The notes below the pieces were generated by a model. It ran no database searches. It saw nothing but the letters and a program-made list of their open reading frames with translations, and was not told the DNA's origin. This document shows, one piece after another, positions 1-50,940 of a DNA stretch of 64,000 bases. Each line of letters opens with the position of its first letter. The first letter of the stretch is position 1. Made by a program: the position numbers and the translations under genes. Source of the stretch: Leptoclinus maculatus (lineage: Eukaryota; Chordata; Actinopteri; Perciformes; Stichaeidae). The DNA is taken from positions 345,501 to 409,500 of the forward strand of contig JAVDOI010000068.1 of assembly GCA_032191485.1 (NCBI GenBank), in the 5' to 3' direction.

Positions 1-6
1 CCTCAG

Positions 7-147
7 GTGTTGGACGTCCTGGAGCTGTGCGTGTGTGTGCTGAGTGAGAGGGAAAACGAGTTGCTGCCTATGGCCCATCGCTGCTGGCCCGCCCTCCTAC
101 AGAGACTCACAGCCGATGACCCTTTAGCAGTCCTCCGAGCCTTCAGG
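7..147 (+). CDS. tti1: TTI1 coding exon A (fourth from last)
   Basis: The exon encodes VLDVLELCVCVLSEREN to LAVLRAFR, a helical HEAT-like segment. It ends with AGG before the donor GTACGT at 148, in phase 0. The left edge is uncertain. The six bases CCTCAG at 1-6 are a perfect acceptor end, so I start at 7. They are also in frame (Pro-Gln), so the exon could instead begin before the window. Confidence 0.9.
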
Positions 148-3100
148 GTACGTAACACAAGGCCGTCTTTACTTTACTCAGTCGTAGTAACAAGTGGTAA
201 AAACACCTTTTCCTGAAGATTGTTCATTGAATGTGTCGATCATCTAAAAACGTACATACAAAGTTTATTAGGTAACTGTTTAATGTTGTATTACATTATG
301 TTTATGTACATCATGTGCAGCAACTGAACAGGGCTGGCTACAGTATTGATTATTATTGACATGTGCCTGTATTGAATCAATCAACGCTGTGCTTTTAGGC
401 ACAAGTGTTGTCTGATTTCAGTATGAATTGGCTATAATGAGTCCTTTTGGCAGGATATTTCATTGTTTGTAAAACATTCTAAACTAACAAGACAGGGAAG
501 TCTTTCAATTGTCATCCCAGAACTGGCTTTTTCAAATTATTTCAGAGAATCGCAGAGGATGGAAACATCCCTCTACCTTGTTCCCCGATGAATGGAGGTC
601 ACACTTGTGTCTGATCATTTCTCAAAGTACAGGTGTCGATTGATTCTGCTGTCACTGTGGATTAGTCTGCTTGTCCTGTCTTTAGTTGGACCGGTTTTGT
701 CTCTTTCTCTCATATTTTCCCTGATGAATTGACAGAATCTGACATAGCTGCTTTGTAAATTGTCATTTACTCATCGCTGGCTGCTGTCAGGCTGTGCTAT
801 GGTTCATCAGCAATGTGGCAGCTTTTGGTTAAATACAATGGTTCATCCAGGGGATAATACAGTGTAGTCAGTCAGAGGATGAACTAACGGGACATTTAAT
901 TACATTATAGCAACTCTCTGCGTACGTAGTTCACATGACGCCGTCTCTCCGCCAGGTGCTGTGCACGCTGGGTGAAACATGCGGAGACTTCCTGCGGAGG
1001 AGGGTGTCCAAAGAGGTTCTGCCCAAGCTGAGCTCCTCGCTGGTGCGACAGGCTCCGGTCAGCGCCAAGGCCGGACCCGTCTACACGCACACCCTGGCCT
1101 ACAAGCTGCAGCTGGCTGTGCTGCAGGGGCTGGGCTCACTGTGCCAGAGGCTGGATCTGGGTGAGCGAATAGAAACGCACGCCACACAAACAACACGGGT
1201 TATCCCAGACACAGCATACATCATCATCATCATCATCATCATCATCATGTTGCACATGGTATGAGCCGTAGTACAACAATGATCATACCAGGATAACAAG
1301 TGATTGTGCTTCTTACCTCTGATAGGGCAGGTTTCTTATTGGTTCGGCCCATTTAAGCGAGACCATCCTCAATTTGCAATATTATACGATGTAATTATGT
1401 TATATTTACCAAAGTGTGTTGAATAATGAGAGCATCTGATGAATTACCAGAACAAAACTGTGCTCAGTCAAGCCATTAACAAGAAGCAGCCAGCCAGCAG
1501 TCTACAGCAATAATGTTCATGCAACTCTCTTTCTAGCGGCAGCATTAAAGGAATAGTTTGCAATTTTTTGGAAGCAAATATTTGCTTTCTTTCTGAGCGT
1601 AAGATTGAAGAACCAACATGTCTAAAGCAGGCTTATTTACAGCTTTTTGCACAAGTATATAAAACCGTTGGGATAGCACTTGTCTGTGGTTTGCTAACAA
1701 ATGGTTCCAGGTCATAACTCTCCCCAAATAGTCATTTTGGGTTATTGTTTTTTAAATGTAGCATTCATTTTGATGACTTTATATTGAAATGGGGGGATGT
1801 GAAAGCTTCTCTGCATCCTCTCAATATGACCACCTCATTTCCCCAAACTCTTGTCAAAGATGCTCAAACACACACACAGAGCGCGGTGGCTTTATTTACC
1901 ACCAGGTGTCAGTCTTGTATAACAGTGAAACGCAGGCAGGAGTTAGTGTATCTTAATCTTCCTGCTCTGTCTTACTGCGAAGAACTAAAGACACATTCCA
2001 GTGTTGCCTTATATACACATTTTATACACAATCCATCTATTTATTGATACGTTGCATACGTCATTGTCTCTCTTGTGTTTGGGACGAGGCGGTGGCCTTC
2101 ACGACGATGTGCTTCCACATCAGTATTGTTTTATTAACCTTCCTTTGTTGATAGCGCAGCTTTACATCCCAATGCGCTGCAGTGTGTACACAGGCCATTT
2201 CCACTCGCACACTGAATCCCAAAACTCTCAGTGGAGCATGGTAACTTAAAAGGCCTTCAGGCTGTGGCAGCGCTTGAATCCAACATATTGTAATGATGAC
2301 TTTGAACACACAGACCACAGACCAACCGAGCCGACGGGACGCTGCTGAATGAGTCTCGATAACTGCCGCGAGCAACGCTTCTCCCCCGAGCTCCAGCTCA
2401 CCACGAGCAAACAACACACGTTAAATCTGCACAGCCATCAGCAAATCAAGAAGCTACAGGAAAGGAGAACATTTCATTAATTTACTCCAATATGTTTTAC
2501 TGTTGTGTATTTAGTGTTTGGCACATCTTCAGTATAATATCAGAAAATGTTCATCCAAAGTGGCCCGGGGGGGCTCAGTGCCAGTGTGTTAAGATGATAT
2601 AATTACGAGCTGCTTGTCTCATTTTTCATCAATCCTCATGTTCATTAAGCAGCTGCGTCCCCGTCACAGTCGCACCGGGTTCAGGTTGCTCTGAATACTC
2701 GAGAGGAAACGCAGTACAAAAGCACCTTAATGCGCTTAATGCCATCTCTATTTTGGTGGGTTTACTTATGTCTGCAACGTGTGAGTGGGTACGTGTGTTT
2801 TTTTCAAACTAGGAAGGAATAATTGCAATCAGTGATGAAAACGTTACAGGGGAAATGGTCTTTTCCTTCATTCAGCGGTAATCATAATCACTTGTACTTC
2901 CTAAGGACAGTGAGTAAGCATGAAGTGGTTGGTGGGGCTCCAGCAGCAAAGTGCACAGATGTTTAACACAGCTGAGTCATTGGGATCATTATTTTAGTTG
3001 TTATTCTGCAGCATCAGATTTGTTTGAGGGGACGGCACAAACATTAAGTTTCTGTCCAAAGACCTGAAATGTGATACTGAGTAGTGTTATCTCCAGTCTG

Positions 3101-6100
3101 GGAGAGGGAACAGTTTAAACAGCAGGTCGTGGGTATGATCGGACTACTATTTGTTACGTGGAGCTTATTCTGAACTGAAGAGCCTGGTACTGTAAACTGC
3201 AGTAATCACTGTCTTCCCTTTGTGGGAATATAAAAGCTCAGTGAAAATCGGAACAAGCAGAGATGGTTATTTTTTTTTCTGTTGAAAATCTATAAAGACA
3301 ACATTGAATCTTACTCTTATGAAGCCAACAAACGTTACATATATAATGTGCAAAAGAGAAAAGGTGAGCCAGCAGAGACCCCATCTGCACCCATCTCCAA
3401 TAATAGAGAGAAATGTGTCGGACGCTTCGGAGGAAGTCGGATCACGTGGCACGTTCCTCTCTGGTGCAAATATAAACCAAATAAAGCATCTGCAGCCACA
3501 GCTACAGCCATTACAAGTGTAATGAGACATTCAGCTCACAGTCTGGGTTGGTACGCCACACCGGCTTCTCGCTTTGATGTTAACACAGCATTGCAAACAA
3601 AATCAGAATAAAAACAATCACCACTGAATTATTTATTTTTTTCTATATTTCTGAGACAAAATGTATTTAAATGTATGTAAAGCATGTAAATGTTACACTG
3701 TAGCTAGTCTGGCCTGTAAGTCGGTGTCACAGATGATGACCTCACTGTGTGGTAAAGTCACAGTAGGACAATCTACCACAGTCAATTAACTGTAAAGGCT
3801 GTTAGTTAGTGCAGTCGACCACACATCACGTTGTGAACGTTTACTGCCAGATTTTGTGCCCCAAAGTTTATTTTTAGAAACTCAATAATTCCATAATAAG
3901 TCCATCTTTATAATCTTCTTTACAAGTCTTTGGTGCACCAAGAAGAATATTCCTCTGTCCCTCCTCGTACTTTCTCCGACGTCTTGTAAACTTTATGAGT
4001 CGCACAGTGTCTCTGCACCGTGACTGTGTGGCTGCTCTGCATTACTGCTTGTTAAGCTGTGTTTTATACTATGATTCATCGTGAACATTAACATATTTCC
4101 ACCATCGTGTTGCTAACTCAGCGGTGATGATGTTATTATAGCGTTAATCTCTGTCTTGATTCTATTTTTTATTTAAAGCAGGAGTGGGTGATTTATTTTA
4201 GAAAGCTTTTTGTTATATTTGTAATAAATCTGCAACATTGCTTTATGCTTTACAGAAACGCTCCACGACGGCTGATAACTATCACCGGTTTAGCTGTAAT
4301 ACGTGCTTGATATATTTATTATGACACGTTGTTGTGTCATGCACTGTGTGTCAGTGTGGCTGATGTAGTGCGAGCTGCAGATGTAGAGGCGCACCTAGTC
4401 GAGGTTGTTTTACGGTTGCTCCCGGATGAGTTGCAGTGTTGCAGAAGGAAGAATATATATTTTTTATCGCGGTCTTCTTCGAGTCTCGGGGTTTCCTCGG
4501 TTTAACGCCCGTTTCTGCTCTGTGATGGTTGTTACACTACATGTCGACATGCAGCGATACAAATGCAAGTCCACCTACCATTAACCACGTAGCCAGTGAT
4601 GTGTGGAGAGGAGAGGACACAGGCCGCTCACTCGCTGCCGTGTAGGAGACAGTTTACAGTTTAACAATCCTCCTGTGGGGTTAATAAGTGCACTCTGTGT
4701 CTATCTGTGTCCAGGCTTTCCTTGTCGGCGTCTCTACATGATACCAGGATTTAATTAGTGTCAAAACGGGAAGTCTTCGAGGGTCATTGAGGGTTCTGCT
4801 CTCGCAACTGCATGCGGTGGTTTTGTCAGATAGACCTGGTGTATGGTGCATGTATGGTGTATGGTGCATGAAGAGGTCGCCCAGTGCAGTGCAGCTTTTA
4901 AACAGCGGAAAAGCAACCGCGATCCATTGCATGACCACGACATTAGTAGCTCACTTCCAATGTTTTAGCTACAATATGGCTGGAATGTATTTACGTAAAA
5001 AGAGAAATGTCATTAAAGGAGAGAGTCTAGCCCATGCACTTAAGATCCCTGTGCACTATTTTTTTATTACTTTTGGGGATTTGGAGTCTGAGATGGAGGG
5101 AATGCGAAAGAGCAGGAGAGAAACAGTCAGCGGCTGCAGCCTTTACTCATGTGAATACCGATTTCTGGCTACAGCTTACCTCTGGGACGCCTGCAGCAAG
5201 CCAATTACGGAGCCTCAGTCACAGGGAGGGAAAGACAGAAACACAGATTGACTGAAGCAAATAATGCTTTCCAGCCCCGCAGTTCCAGCTTCAGCTCCAA
5301 TTCCACCCCGTGATTCGTTTACCAGAAAATCTCAGCAGCACCTGGCCCACTTCCTCTTTAAGTATTTCTCACTTCTCTGCTTCCCTCCGAGCACCTTGAT
5401 TCCACCAAAGACTACAGGCTCCGAGTGGCAAGAGGAAGAAAGGGGGATGAAAGCGGCCGCCGAATAATCGCATTTAAGTCTGAAATGTGCACCGCTGCTT
5501 TTATTCTCGACGCGCAGCGAGCAGGCCCGGCTCAAGCCGAGTGTGGGTTGAATCGGCAAACAGGGTGAGCGGGGAAGGGAGAGAGACGCGTTTTGAAATG
5601 AGGCTTGAAAGGCAGCCCAGTTCACAGCTTAGGGAATCGCTAAATGTCTGCTGGGAAGGATGGAGTGAGAGAGAGAGAGAGAGGAGATGAAAGAGTGGAG
5701 AGAAGTCATGTGGATGGAGGGAGCAGGAGCTGGCAAGGCTATAAAAGGTATAGATAAAGAACAGGGGGGGGCGGGAAAGGTAGCCATTTTCACACACATC
5801 CACTCCTCAAAGGGGGGGGGGGGGTGTGAAATCCAGAGATGTGGAAACGACCTGCTGTGAAATGTTTTCCTCGGCCATCTCAGCAGTTTCTCTCTGCTCA
5901 TTAGGAGTTAGATCTATTTCTCTCTTTTATCCCTCTTCCTCCTCCTCTTCCTCCTCCTCTTCCCTATCTACCATCTCACCGAGCTACTCCGTGTGCTGGG
6001 AACTGTGATTACATCTTGAGTGTTTGATCGTGTGGATTTAAGGAAAGGGTATATAAAGTTGATATTGATAGTGGGCCGATTGTTTCCTGATATGACTTTA

Positions 6101-6136
6101 TTGTTCTTCGGATGACTTAAGTGTATCATGATATTG

Positions 6137-6184
<48 letters not shown>

Positions 6185-7461
6185 ATGTGTGTGTGTGGCT
6201 CTAAAAGACGATCGAGGATGAAATGCAGTAACGGTTCTGTGTTTGTGTTTCTCAGGTGATGCCGACCTGGATGCCGTCTGCGAGGCCTGCCTGCCCTACC
6301 TGAGCTGCAGACAACCAATCAGACTGCAGGAGGCCGGCCGGAGGTGAGCCCTTATCCAAGTCCTTCATCTAATGCGATACATTGTAGTTCTTACTTCACT
6401 ACATTTGTTTGACTGCTGTAGTCACTCTGCTGATTTATTTACATATAAAACAGTCACGTGTTGTGTTGTTATAGATTAAATGACCCAACAGTATATGAGG
6501 TAGTTCAAATGAAATGTTTATCAATATTGTCGTCAATACATGTTCTGATGATTAATTAATTGATTAATCAGCTCATGCTGTCATCTCTATTTAAGATACA
6601 GACGAGTTTCTTTGACACACGCCTGGATGAGCTTCTTAATGTCGGCCGTCTGTGGTGCTGAATATTATGCTGAGTACACTTTAAAGTAGCTTTGCATATT
6701 TAAGTGTCTGTAAGCCGTGCAATACATTTAAAATGCACACATCAAATATGTGAGTGCTGTAAAGGACACAAAGAAATGTTTTATTCTATGTATACTATGT
6801 CACTATATAATTCATGTTCCTGGGTGGAAGTCGATTTAAAGCCGTAAACTGATTGATTTACTTGCAGCTCGTAGTAAACCTACAACGCTCCTGTAAATGT
6901 CATGAATGTGCAGGTCATCTACTGGGAATGTCATTCTGTATTAGACCTACTGTGTATAGTATCCCTGTGGGAAGCAAACACACGCACCATCATTAAAAAG
7001 AAAAGCAAAGACAGATTCCTAAGTGTGTCTTTGTTACCACGATTTGGTTCTTTGTGGGCCGATGATCCGACACTCACACCCACTTCGATTGGTCGGCTGT
7101 GCGGAGGTGAGAGAGGAGCCAGGGGTTCCTCTCTCTATATGTGTGTGTATGCGTATTTAAATGTCTTGTCACGTTGGATTTCAGGAAGGTGTTTATATAT
7201 ATTCTAGCCCAGAGATAATCCTCTTCCCTTGCATCTTCCATTCGTCTCCACAGCGTTTTCCAACACTTGATCCAGGTGGATCCGGATGCCTTCTGGTTTA
7301 CCCTAAACGAGCTGCACTGCCCCTCCTCCTACGTCCCGCCCCACCCGGACCTCCGGCCCGTGCATCTGAGCGGAATGGGTCGACCGAGGGACGAGTACTC
7401 CGACAACGTGCTGAAACTGCTGAGGGAGGACTTCGGCTCGGTTGCCGAGACAGCCAGCTAA
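7..7461 (+). CDS. tti1: TTI1 (TELO2-interacting protein 1), C-terminal four coding exons; 5' part outside window
   Basis: TTI1 is an all-helical HEAT-repeat scaffold that, with TELO2 and TTI2, forms the TTT co-chaperone. TTT works with HSP90/R2TP to mature PIKK kinases (mTOR, ATM, ATR, DNA-PKcs, SMG1, TRRAP). Four exons join in frame (7-147, 956-1160, 6256-6343, 7254-7461) to give about 213 C-terminal residues and a TAA stop. Motifs matching vertebrate TTI1 as I remember it include VLDVLELCV, LLPMAHRCWPALLQRLT, LAVLRAF, CGDFLRRR, GPVYTHTLAYKLQLAVLQGL, RLQEAGRS and QVDPDAFWFTLNELHCP. Intron phases are 0, 1 and 2, and all donors and acceptors are GT/AG. The gene converges tail to tail with VSTM2L, as in human. 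Its N-terminal three quarters and promoter are left of position 1. No frameshift or premature stop is seen, so it looks functional. Confidence 0.95.
148..955. other. TTI1 intron between exons A and B
   Basis: This 808-bp AT-rich intron has a GTACGT donor and a CCGCCAG acceptor. I see no conserved-looking block, repeat or RNA gene in it. Confidence 0.8.
956..1160 (+). CDS. tti1: TTI1 coding exon B
   Basis: The acceptor is CGCCAG ending at 955 and the donor is GTGAGC from 1161. The 205 nt encode 68 full codons plus one base (phase 1), running from VLCTLGETCGDFLRRR to LGSLCQRLDLG. High GC and strong third-position GC contrast with the AT-rich flanking introns, as expected for a real exon. It reads directly on from exon A (LRAFR-VLCTLG, matching the human order LRAFK-VLRTLG as I recall it). 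Confidence 0.95.
1219..1248. repeat. (CAT)n microsatellite
   Basis: About ten uninterrupted CAT/ATC units lie 60 bp after the TTI1 exon B donor, in the intron. They create a spurious poly-Ile or poly-Met frame. Confidence 0.95.
1545..1700. repeat. Fragment of dispersed teleost repeat ('ggaatagttt...tttgctttctttctgag')
   Basis: The stretch begins with a variant of a repeat start that I recall in many teleost genomes and shares its layout with 48805-48900. A fuller member lies at 35815-36010. It is probably a decayed MITE. The assignment rests on memory and on the copies inside this window. Confidence 0.45.
6138..6197. repeat. (AT)n-(GTAT)n-(GT)n compound microsatellite
   Basis: A pure TA run to about 6172 is followed by GTAT units and a short GT run. 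It lies about 60 bp upstream of the TTI1 exon C acceptor. Confidence 0.95.
6256..6343 (+). CDS. tti1: TTI1 coding exon C
   Basis: The acceptor is TTTCTCAG ending at 6255 and the donor is GTGAGC from 6344. The 88 nt encode DADLDAVCEACLPYL and SCRQPIRLQEAGR, with split codons at both ends (enters phase 1, leaves phase 2). It matches the human segment around ACLIYLSVKQPVKLQEAAR. The intron to its left is about 5.1 kb and the one to its right 910 bp. Confidence 0.95.
6344..7253. other. TTI1 intron between exons C and D
   Basis: This 910-bp AT-rich intron has a GTGAGC donor and a CTCCACAG acceptor. Nothing else is recognised in it. Confidence 0.8.
7254..7461 (+). CDS. tti1: TTI1 last coding exon with stop
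   Basis: The acceptor is CTCCACAG ending at 7253. The first base completes a Ser codon (AG|C) and is followed by VFQHLIQVDPDAFWFTLNE, LHCPSSYVPPHPDL and a variable tail ending LLREDFGSVAETAS, with TAA at 7459-7461. The tail after NVLKLLREDF is a few residues longer than the human ending I remember (NVLQLLKELQ), so the extreme C-terminus is species-variable. Confidence 0.95.
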
Positions 7462-7845
7462 TGAGCTAGCGATTGATGCGATCGACTCGTGCCTCGCACG
7501 GGGGGACGGCCTGTTGAACCGCTAACTCAAACAAGTCAGTTCACTGAAAGAAAAATCTGACAATTGTGCCAAAAGACGGCCATCAAGATAGCGCTGTGAT
7601 AACCTTCATGCTCTACACGGCTCTGATAAGCAGCGAGGTGCAAAAGGAAAATATCAATGCAGCACATCTGCTGCAGTTGCCTCTCCTGCTGCAGGTGTAG
7701 AAAGCAGGAACACTTCTACACCAGGAGACATGCAGGCACAGTGCAGATGTTGTTCATTCCATGTGAATATATAGACGTATACAAATGTTGTGTTGTTCTG
7801 GGACTTTTGTACAGATTAACTGTTGGTGACCCAGAAACATTCTTA

Positions 7846-7851
7846 ATTAAA
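7846..7851 (+). terminator. Possible TTI1 polyadenylation signal (ATTAAA)
   Basis: This is the first ATTAAA-type hexamer noticed downstream of the TTI1 stop, about 385 nt into the presumed 3' UTR. It is a variant hexamer and the site is unconfirmed. Confidence 0.3.
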
Positions 7852-8451
7852 ATAATCATCAAATACTCAAACTATTTAAAATACTTTGTTGCAGTCAAAC
7901 GTTGAGCACTTGAAGAAAAGGCTCGAGCCTCAAATGTTATTGGTGTCAACTAAAACGTGTCTTTAGCACTAAGTACGGAAAAAAGCTCAAATGTCTGGCC
8001 AGATTGATGATCTTTTTACTTTAAAGTCCTTAACGGGAGAACTCCACCGATTCTACACATCAAAGGCTGCTGACAGGTCTTGGAGAGTACGACTGAATAT
8101 GTGAAGAAAGCTGTATGAAGCCTTTTGTGGCTCCAGAGGGAGCTCTGTGAAGTCTGATGCCTACAGGCGATGTCACTTGAGTCAGCGTCGGTTTGAGCAG
8201 CTTACCAGACCTCTGTAGCCGGCGCCTCATCTCTGCCTGCGTTTAGCCGCTCAAGGCTACGTTAGCCGCTACGGGCTTAACGCGACTGTCAGCAGTTGTG
8301 TTGTGTTGTAGGCAGTGATCAGCTGATTGGCCGTGTTCTCCTCTACCTCTTTCCTGTCAATACGATTGTTAGACGCCAATGTCTTTTGTTGAGATTCTGA
8401 ATTCTTATGGACACCGTCAGGTGGAGCACTGTGCACATGGTTTCAGTTTAT

Positions 8452-8490
8452 AGATTGTATAGAAGTCAATGAGAAAATGACTCTACTTCT
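8452..8490 (-). repeat. Family R1 repeat fragment
   Basis: Reads agattgtatagaagtcaatg then agaaaatgactctacttct, matching the left half of the 58985 copy. Confidence 0.6.
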
Positions 8491-9073
8491 AGTAGAGTAA
8501 AACCAGACTCATCCTGTAAGAATAATATGGCGGTGTATCTCTATAAAGGATGTAGGAACTCTGCCCCATTAGGAGGTGCCCTCACTAACCCTTGAGCTAT
8601 CCGGCCACCCACATCCCACATGCTTTCGGCAGAAGATGCGTCAGCTGGAAGGGAACCGGGTGCACCAGGTTGTGTAACTACGGGGGAATTGAACGCCTCA
8701 TGACGGGGATAGTGGCCCATCTATCATTGTACCTGTTATCATTTAGAGCCCTACAGGGTTCTAGGGATGTTTAAATGAAGGGAACAGGAAGCCCCCTCCG
8801 TTATCGCATCACCTCACTGACGGGAGAAGCCCGTCATAATGAATGTGTGAGCCTCCCGGTGTGAAACGAGATCGCCATGTTTTGTATTTGGATGGCCCGG
8901 CTTAATGCTAGCGAGCGCGGCACCGTGCCTCTTTATCTCATGCTGCGCTGTTGCTATTTATCCTGCTGCCAGTGCTGACAATAGCACCATTAGTCATCAG
9001 CAGCAATGGAAGTGGGGGCTTTGGCAGCACCTATTACACACAGGCAACTGCCTAATACCGTTTCTCCTTTATG

Positions 9074-9097
9074 CACACACACACACACACACACACA
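9074..9097. repeat. (CA)n microsatellite
   Basis: A pure CA run of about 12 units in the intergenic DNA between TTI1 and VSTM2L. Confidence 0.95.
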
Positions 9098-10194
9098 GAG
9101 CAGGGGGCCAGAAGCTAAACCATCGCTGACGTAGCACTGTACAAACACCCTCAATAACCCTTTAGATATAAATATATAGTGAGCGCCCAGGAGGGGCTAA
9201 ATGAAATCTAAGCTGGTTGTGGCCTTCTGCCCGCTCACGTCTCCAAATCAATGCGAAAATGTCCACTGATGTTTCATATACAATTTATTTCATTTGATAA
9301 AGCCATACACTTAGTGTGAGACCGAACATTCTAGAAGAAATGTACATTATACCTCTTTTTTATTTTTTTTTACAGTGATCTGTTCTTTACAAAACATCAA
9401 ATCAAAGTTACTTATTGAAAGAAAACCAAAACAATCCCACAGATCACTGATCTGTTCAGTAAAGCATCCTCCCAGTCCACCGGGACAGCCGACAGGAGCG
9501 CTGTAGTTCGCCTGATGGATAATACAGCTACAGCCCCCGCATGGCCTTCAGACACAGGCTGTATTTTGAGGCAGTGTGAACAGACGACTTCAGTGTTTCA
9601 CTAACAACATTTTGCTCCTACTTCTCGCCCCTCGCTTGCCCCGGGGGGCTTTATCCACAACGTGACCCCCATTCACCTTGTCCCATTAGATCCCCTCAGA
9701 GCGGAGCGTTGCATCTAAACCAAGAGATCCTCATCGAGTTACAAGATTGGCAGAGGTGAAATGGCCTCTCACATCTTTTCAGACACCCCTCCCCCCCCCC
9801 CCCAGTCCCAAACTGCACAAAATGAATCCTACGTTCAAGCTCATTAAAACACAGCAACACTCATGTTTGCGGCGCTGCACTTACAGCACAGTAGTTTTGA
9901 GAAACACTGCTTAAGTACTAAGATACATAAAGGGAAATCCCTTTCTGAGCAGCTATGAAGAGAACATGTCATTCATCGGTCTGTACAGCACTTCTGGAGA
10001 GCAGTAAAGCAACTAGAACTGCTTAGTAAATAAAACATCTATTGGACAGGACCTCCAAAAACAGAAATAAAGATTCAGAACTATTTAGTTTTTTTAAATG
10101 AACCAAAGAAATAAATGAAAACAAAATGTCATTAACTAACTTCTTTGTGTATGGTTGGTTGAAAAAGTTTTTAAGAAAATGACTGAACATGCAC

Positions 10195-10200
10195 TTTATT
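10195..10200 (-). terminator. Probable VSTM2L polyadenylation signal (AATAAA, minus strand)
   Basis: The plus-strand TTTATT reads as AATAAA on the minus strand, about 1.15 kb beyond the VSTM2L stop. The 3' UTR would include a 32-base poly-G tract (poly-C in the mRNA). Another AATAAA near 9280 could serve as an alternative. Confidence 0.45.
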
Positions 10201-10484
10201 TCATATTATACAGTCATATATACAGAGAGGATTGAGGCTTGTTAAATGATTGAGCGCTGGGCCGGAGCATCGGAATAAGGGAACTAAAGCTGGGATAGGA
10301 ACACAGCACTACTCTTCCAAAAAAGTATCTTGCACCAAGATCACATTTCTCCCATAGATGTCTTGTCGCAGAGGCACGCCAGATTCTTTTAGTGGCACAG
10401 ATTTTGATTCTTTCATGGCTTTCCAAAACAGGTGGGGGTCCACATGGGACAACAAGGATTGATGGTCTCGCAGCCTGAACAGCA

Positions 10485-10518
<34 letters not shown>

Positions 10519-11350
10519 CATATTTTCTGTTGTACTGCAAGTTCATAAGCTAGAAGGAGCTGTGGTGAAAATACAGCCTGTGATGTGCTTTGTTTGAATT
10601 GCGCACAAATGTGTGAAATTGGGATTTCTTTTTTTTTTTGCCAGTGTGTTTACTCCAACACAAATTAATTGAGGCCGTATCTGTCCTTGATGAGCGCTGC
10701 TGCGTTGGGACCTTGATGAGTTTCTGCTGAAGAAAGCATGTTTTCTCCCCTTTCTCCCCCCCCCGGGAGTAAACACAGAATAAATTGCTGAATTCCGGGT
10801 GCACACAAATTTTGCAACCGTACTCAGGTTCATTATTAGAACACACAAACGGATGCAGTGAAGCTAGTGCTCTGCGTTCAAAGTGAAGGAGTCAGACTTC
10901 GACAAGATTCCCAGGGAAGAATCACCGACTGGTTTGATTTCACTCGGTGCACCCTCAGAATAAAAGGAACTTGCTCGCACTGGGCACAGACCCAGTTACA
11001 AACACAGTTTCTGAGTGTGTACCAAATGAGAGAGTAAGGCAGTGGAAGAAGTATGAGCCTGAAAGCAGGGTTGTGTCATTTACAGTATCTAAAGTACAAG
11101 AGTGGAACATGGGTAAATAGCAAGACAAATGTTTTTTTTACTGACAGTGAGCAGTCCAGCCCAGACACACGCACAGCAGGAAAAAGCTACATTTCCCAGC
11201 ACAGTTTACAGCTCTGAACAAGCCCTACACTGTACATTTCTAGAGATTCTCCATGTGGAGCTGTGTGGGAAGAATAGCTTTTCATGCTGTGACACGCGTC
11301 ACGTTACGCAATCCTCGTGTAATCGATCACTCAGGTGTCTCAGCCAGCGT
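10201..11350 (-). other. Presumed VSTM2L 3' UTR
   Basis: Non-coding DNA between the VSTM2L stop and the candidate AATAAA. It contains the poly-G tract at 10486-10517 and a shorter poly-C run near 10756-10764. No other gene is recognised. Confidence 0.45.
10486..10517. repeat. Poly-G homopolymer, 32 bases
   Basis: An uninterrupted run of 32 G on the plus strand lies inside the presumed VSTM2L 3' UTR, where it reads as C32 in the transcript. Such runs are prone to sequencing and assembly length error, and they create false poly-Pro frames. Confidence 0.9.
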
Positions 11351-50433
<39,083 letters not shown>

Positions 50434-50720
50434 GTCTCTTCTGTTGTAGCAGCTCTCCTTCCACCTCATGCACGTCGGAAAAAAAAAAGATTGGTTCTTT
50501 TTTCTTCTTTTCTTTGTTTTTTTGTTGTGTTTTTATTTTGTATTTATTTTTTAATCCAGGTGACTTGTTCTGGTGAGGAAGGACGTGAGATACCTGTGAA
50601 GAATTAAGGAGCAGAAGAAGCCGCTGCAGCCGCTCGGTGTGCCAGCAGACCGACTGACGCTCTGCTTCCGCTCAGTCGGCTCTATATGGGGCGGAGGGAC
50701 TTTCTCCCCAAATGGGAGGT
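50434..50720 (-). promoter_or_regulatory. Probable VSTM2L 5' UTR and proximal promoter
   Basis: DNA immediately upstream of the VSTM2L start codon is GC-richer at about 50590-50740. It contains a GC box (GGGGCGGAG, plus strand, 50688-50696) directly beside a CATATAG TATA-like stretch on the minus strand. A transcription start near 50650 is plausible but is inference only. A T-rich/poly-A-rich stretch at about 50480-50560 would then fall in the 5' UTR or a 5' intron. Confidence 0.3.
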
Positions 50721-50940
50721 ACCGCGGCTTGCAGCGGGGAATGTCAGTTATGAGAGGATGGATATTAGAAACACGTTCAGCGACCGTAAACTTCACGACG
50801 TTTCTATTTTTTTTAATAATGAGAATGCGCTTTATGAAAGGACGGTAGACTTCTAAAATATTCCAAGCCCATTATTATTATTATTATTATTATTTTATTA
50901 TCAATGAAATAATTAACGGATAAACACGTTTAAGCAGCAA

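Larger units (their letters stand above)
1161..6255. other. TTI1 intron between exons B and C
   Basis: This intron of about 5.1 kb contains a (CAT)n tract near 1219-1248 and part of a dispersed teleost repeat at about 1545-1700. It also has purine-rich and GC-richer DNA at 5450-5700, poly-G runs near 5765 and 5811-5823, a (CTC)n tract near 5935-5965 and an (AT)n/(GT)n tract at 6138-6197. The open frames inside it (for example 4787-5251) have no recognisable homology and ignore splice signals, so I treat them as chance. Confidence 0.75.
7462..10194. other. Convergent intergenic region, TTI1 3' UTR and flank
   Basis: The region contains the TTI1 3' UTR at its left, with a possible ATTAAA at 7846-7851. 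It also holds a fragment of a dispersed repeat at 8452-8490, a moderately GC-rich block at about 8800-9060 that looks like conserved non-coding DNA, and a (CA)n tract at 9074-9097. No additional coding exon could be supported. Confidence 0.6.

Noticed and set aside
4787..5251. 154-codon plus-strand frame in a TTI1 intron
   Set aside because: Low-complexity start (repeated gtatggtgcatg) and no recognisable homology. TTI1 splicing is complete without it.
10214..10546. Minus-strand frames with poly-Pro (110 and 70 codons)
   Set aside because: The proline runs come from the 32-base G tract; no homology or splice context.
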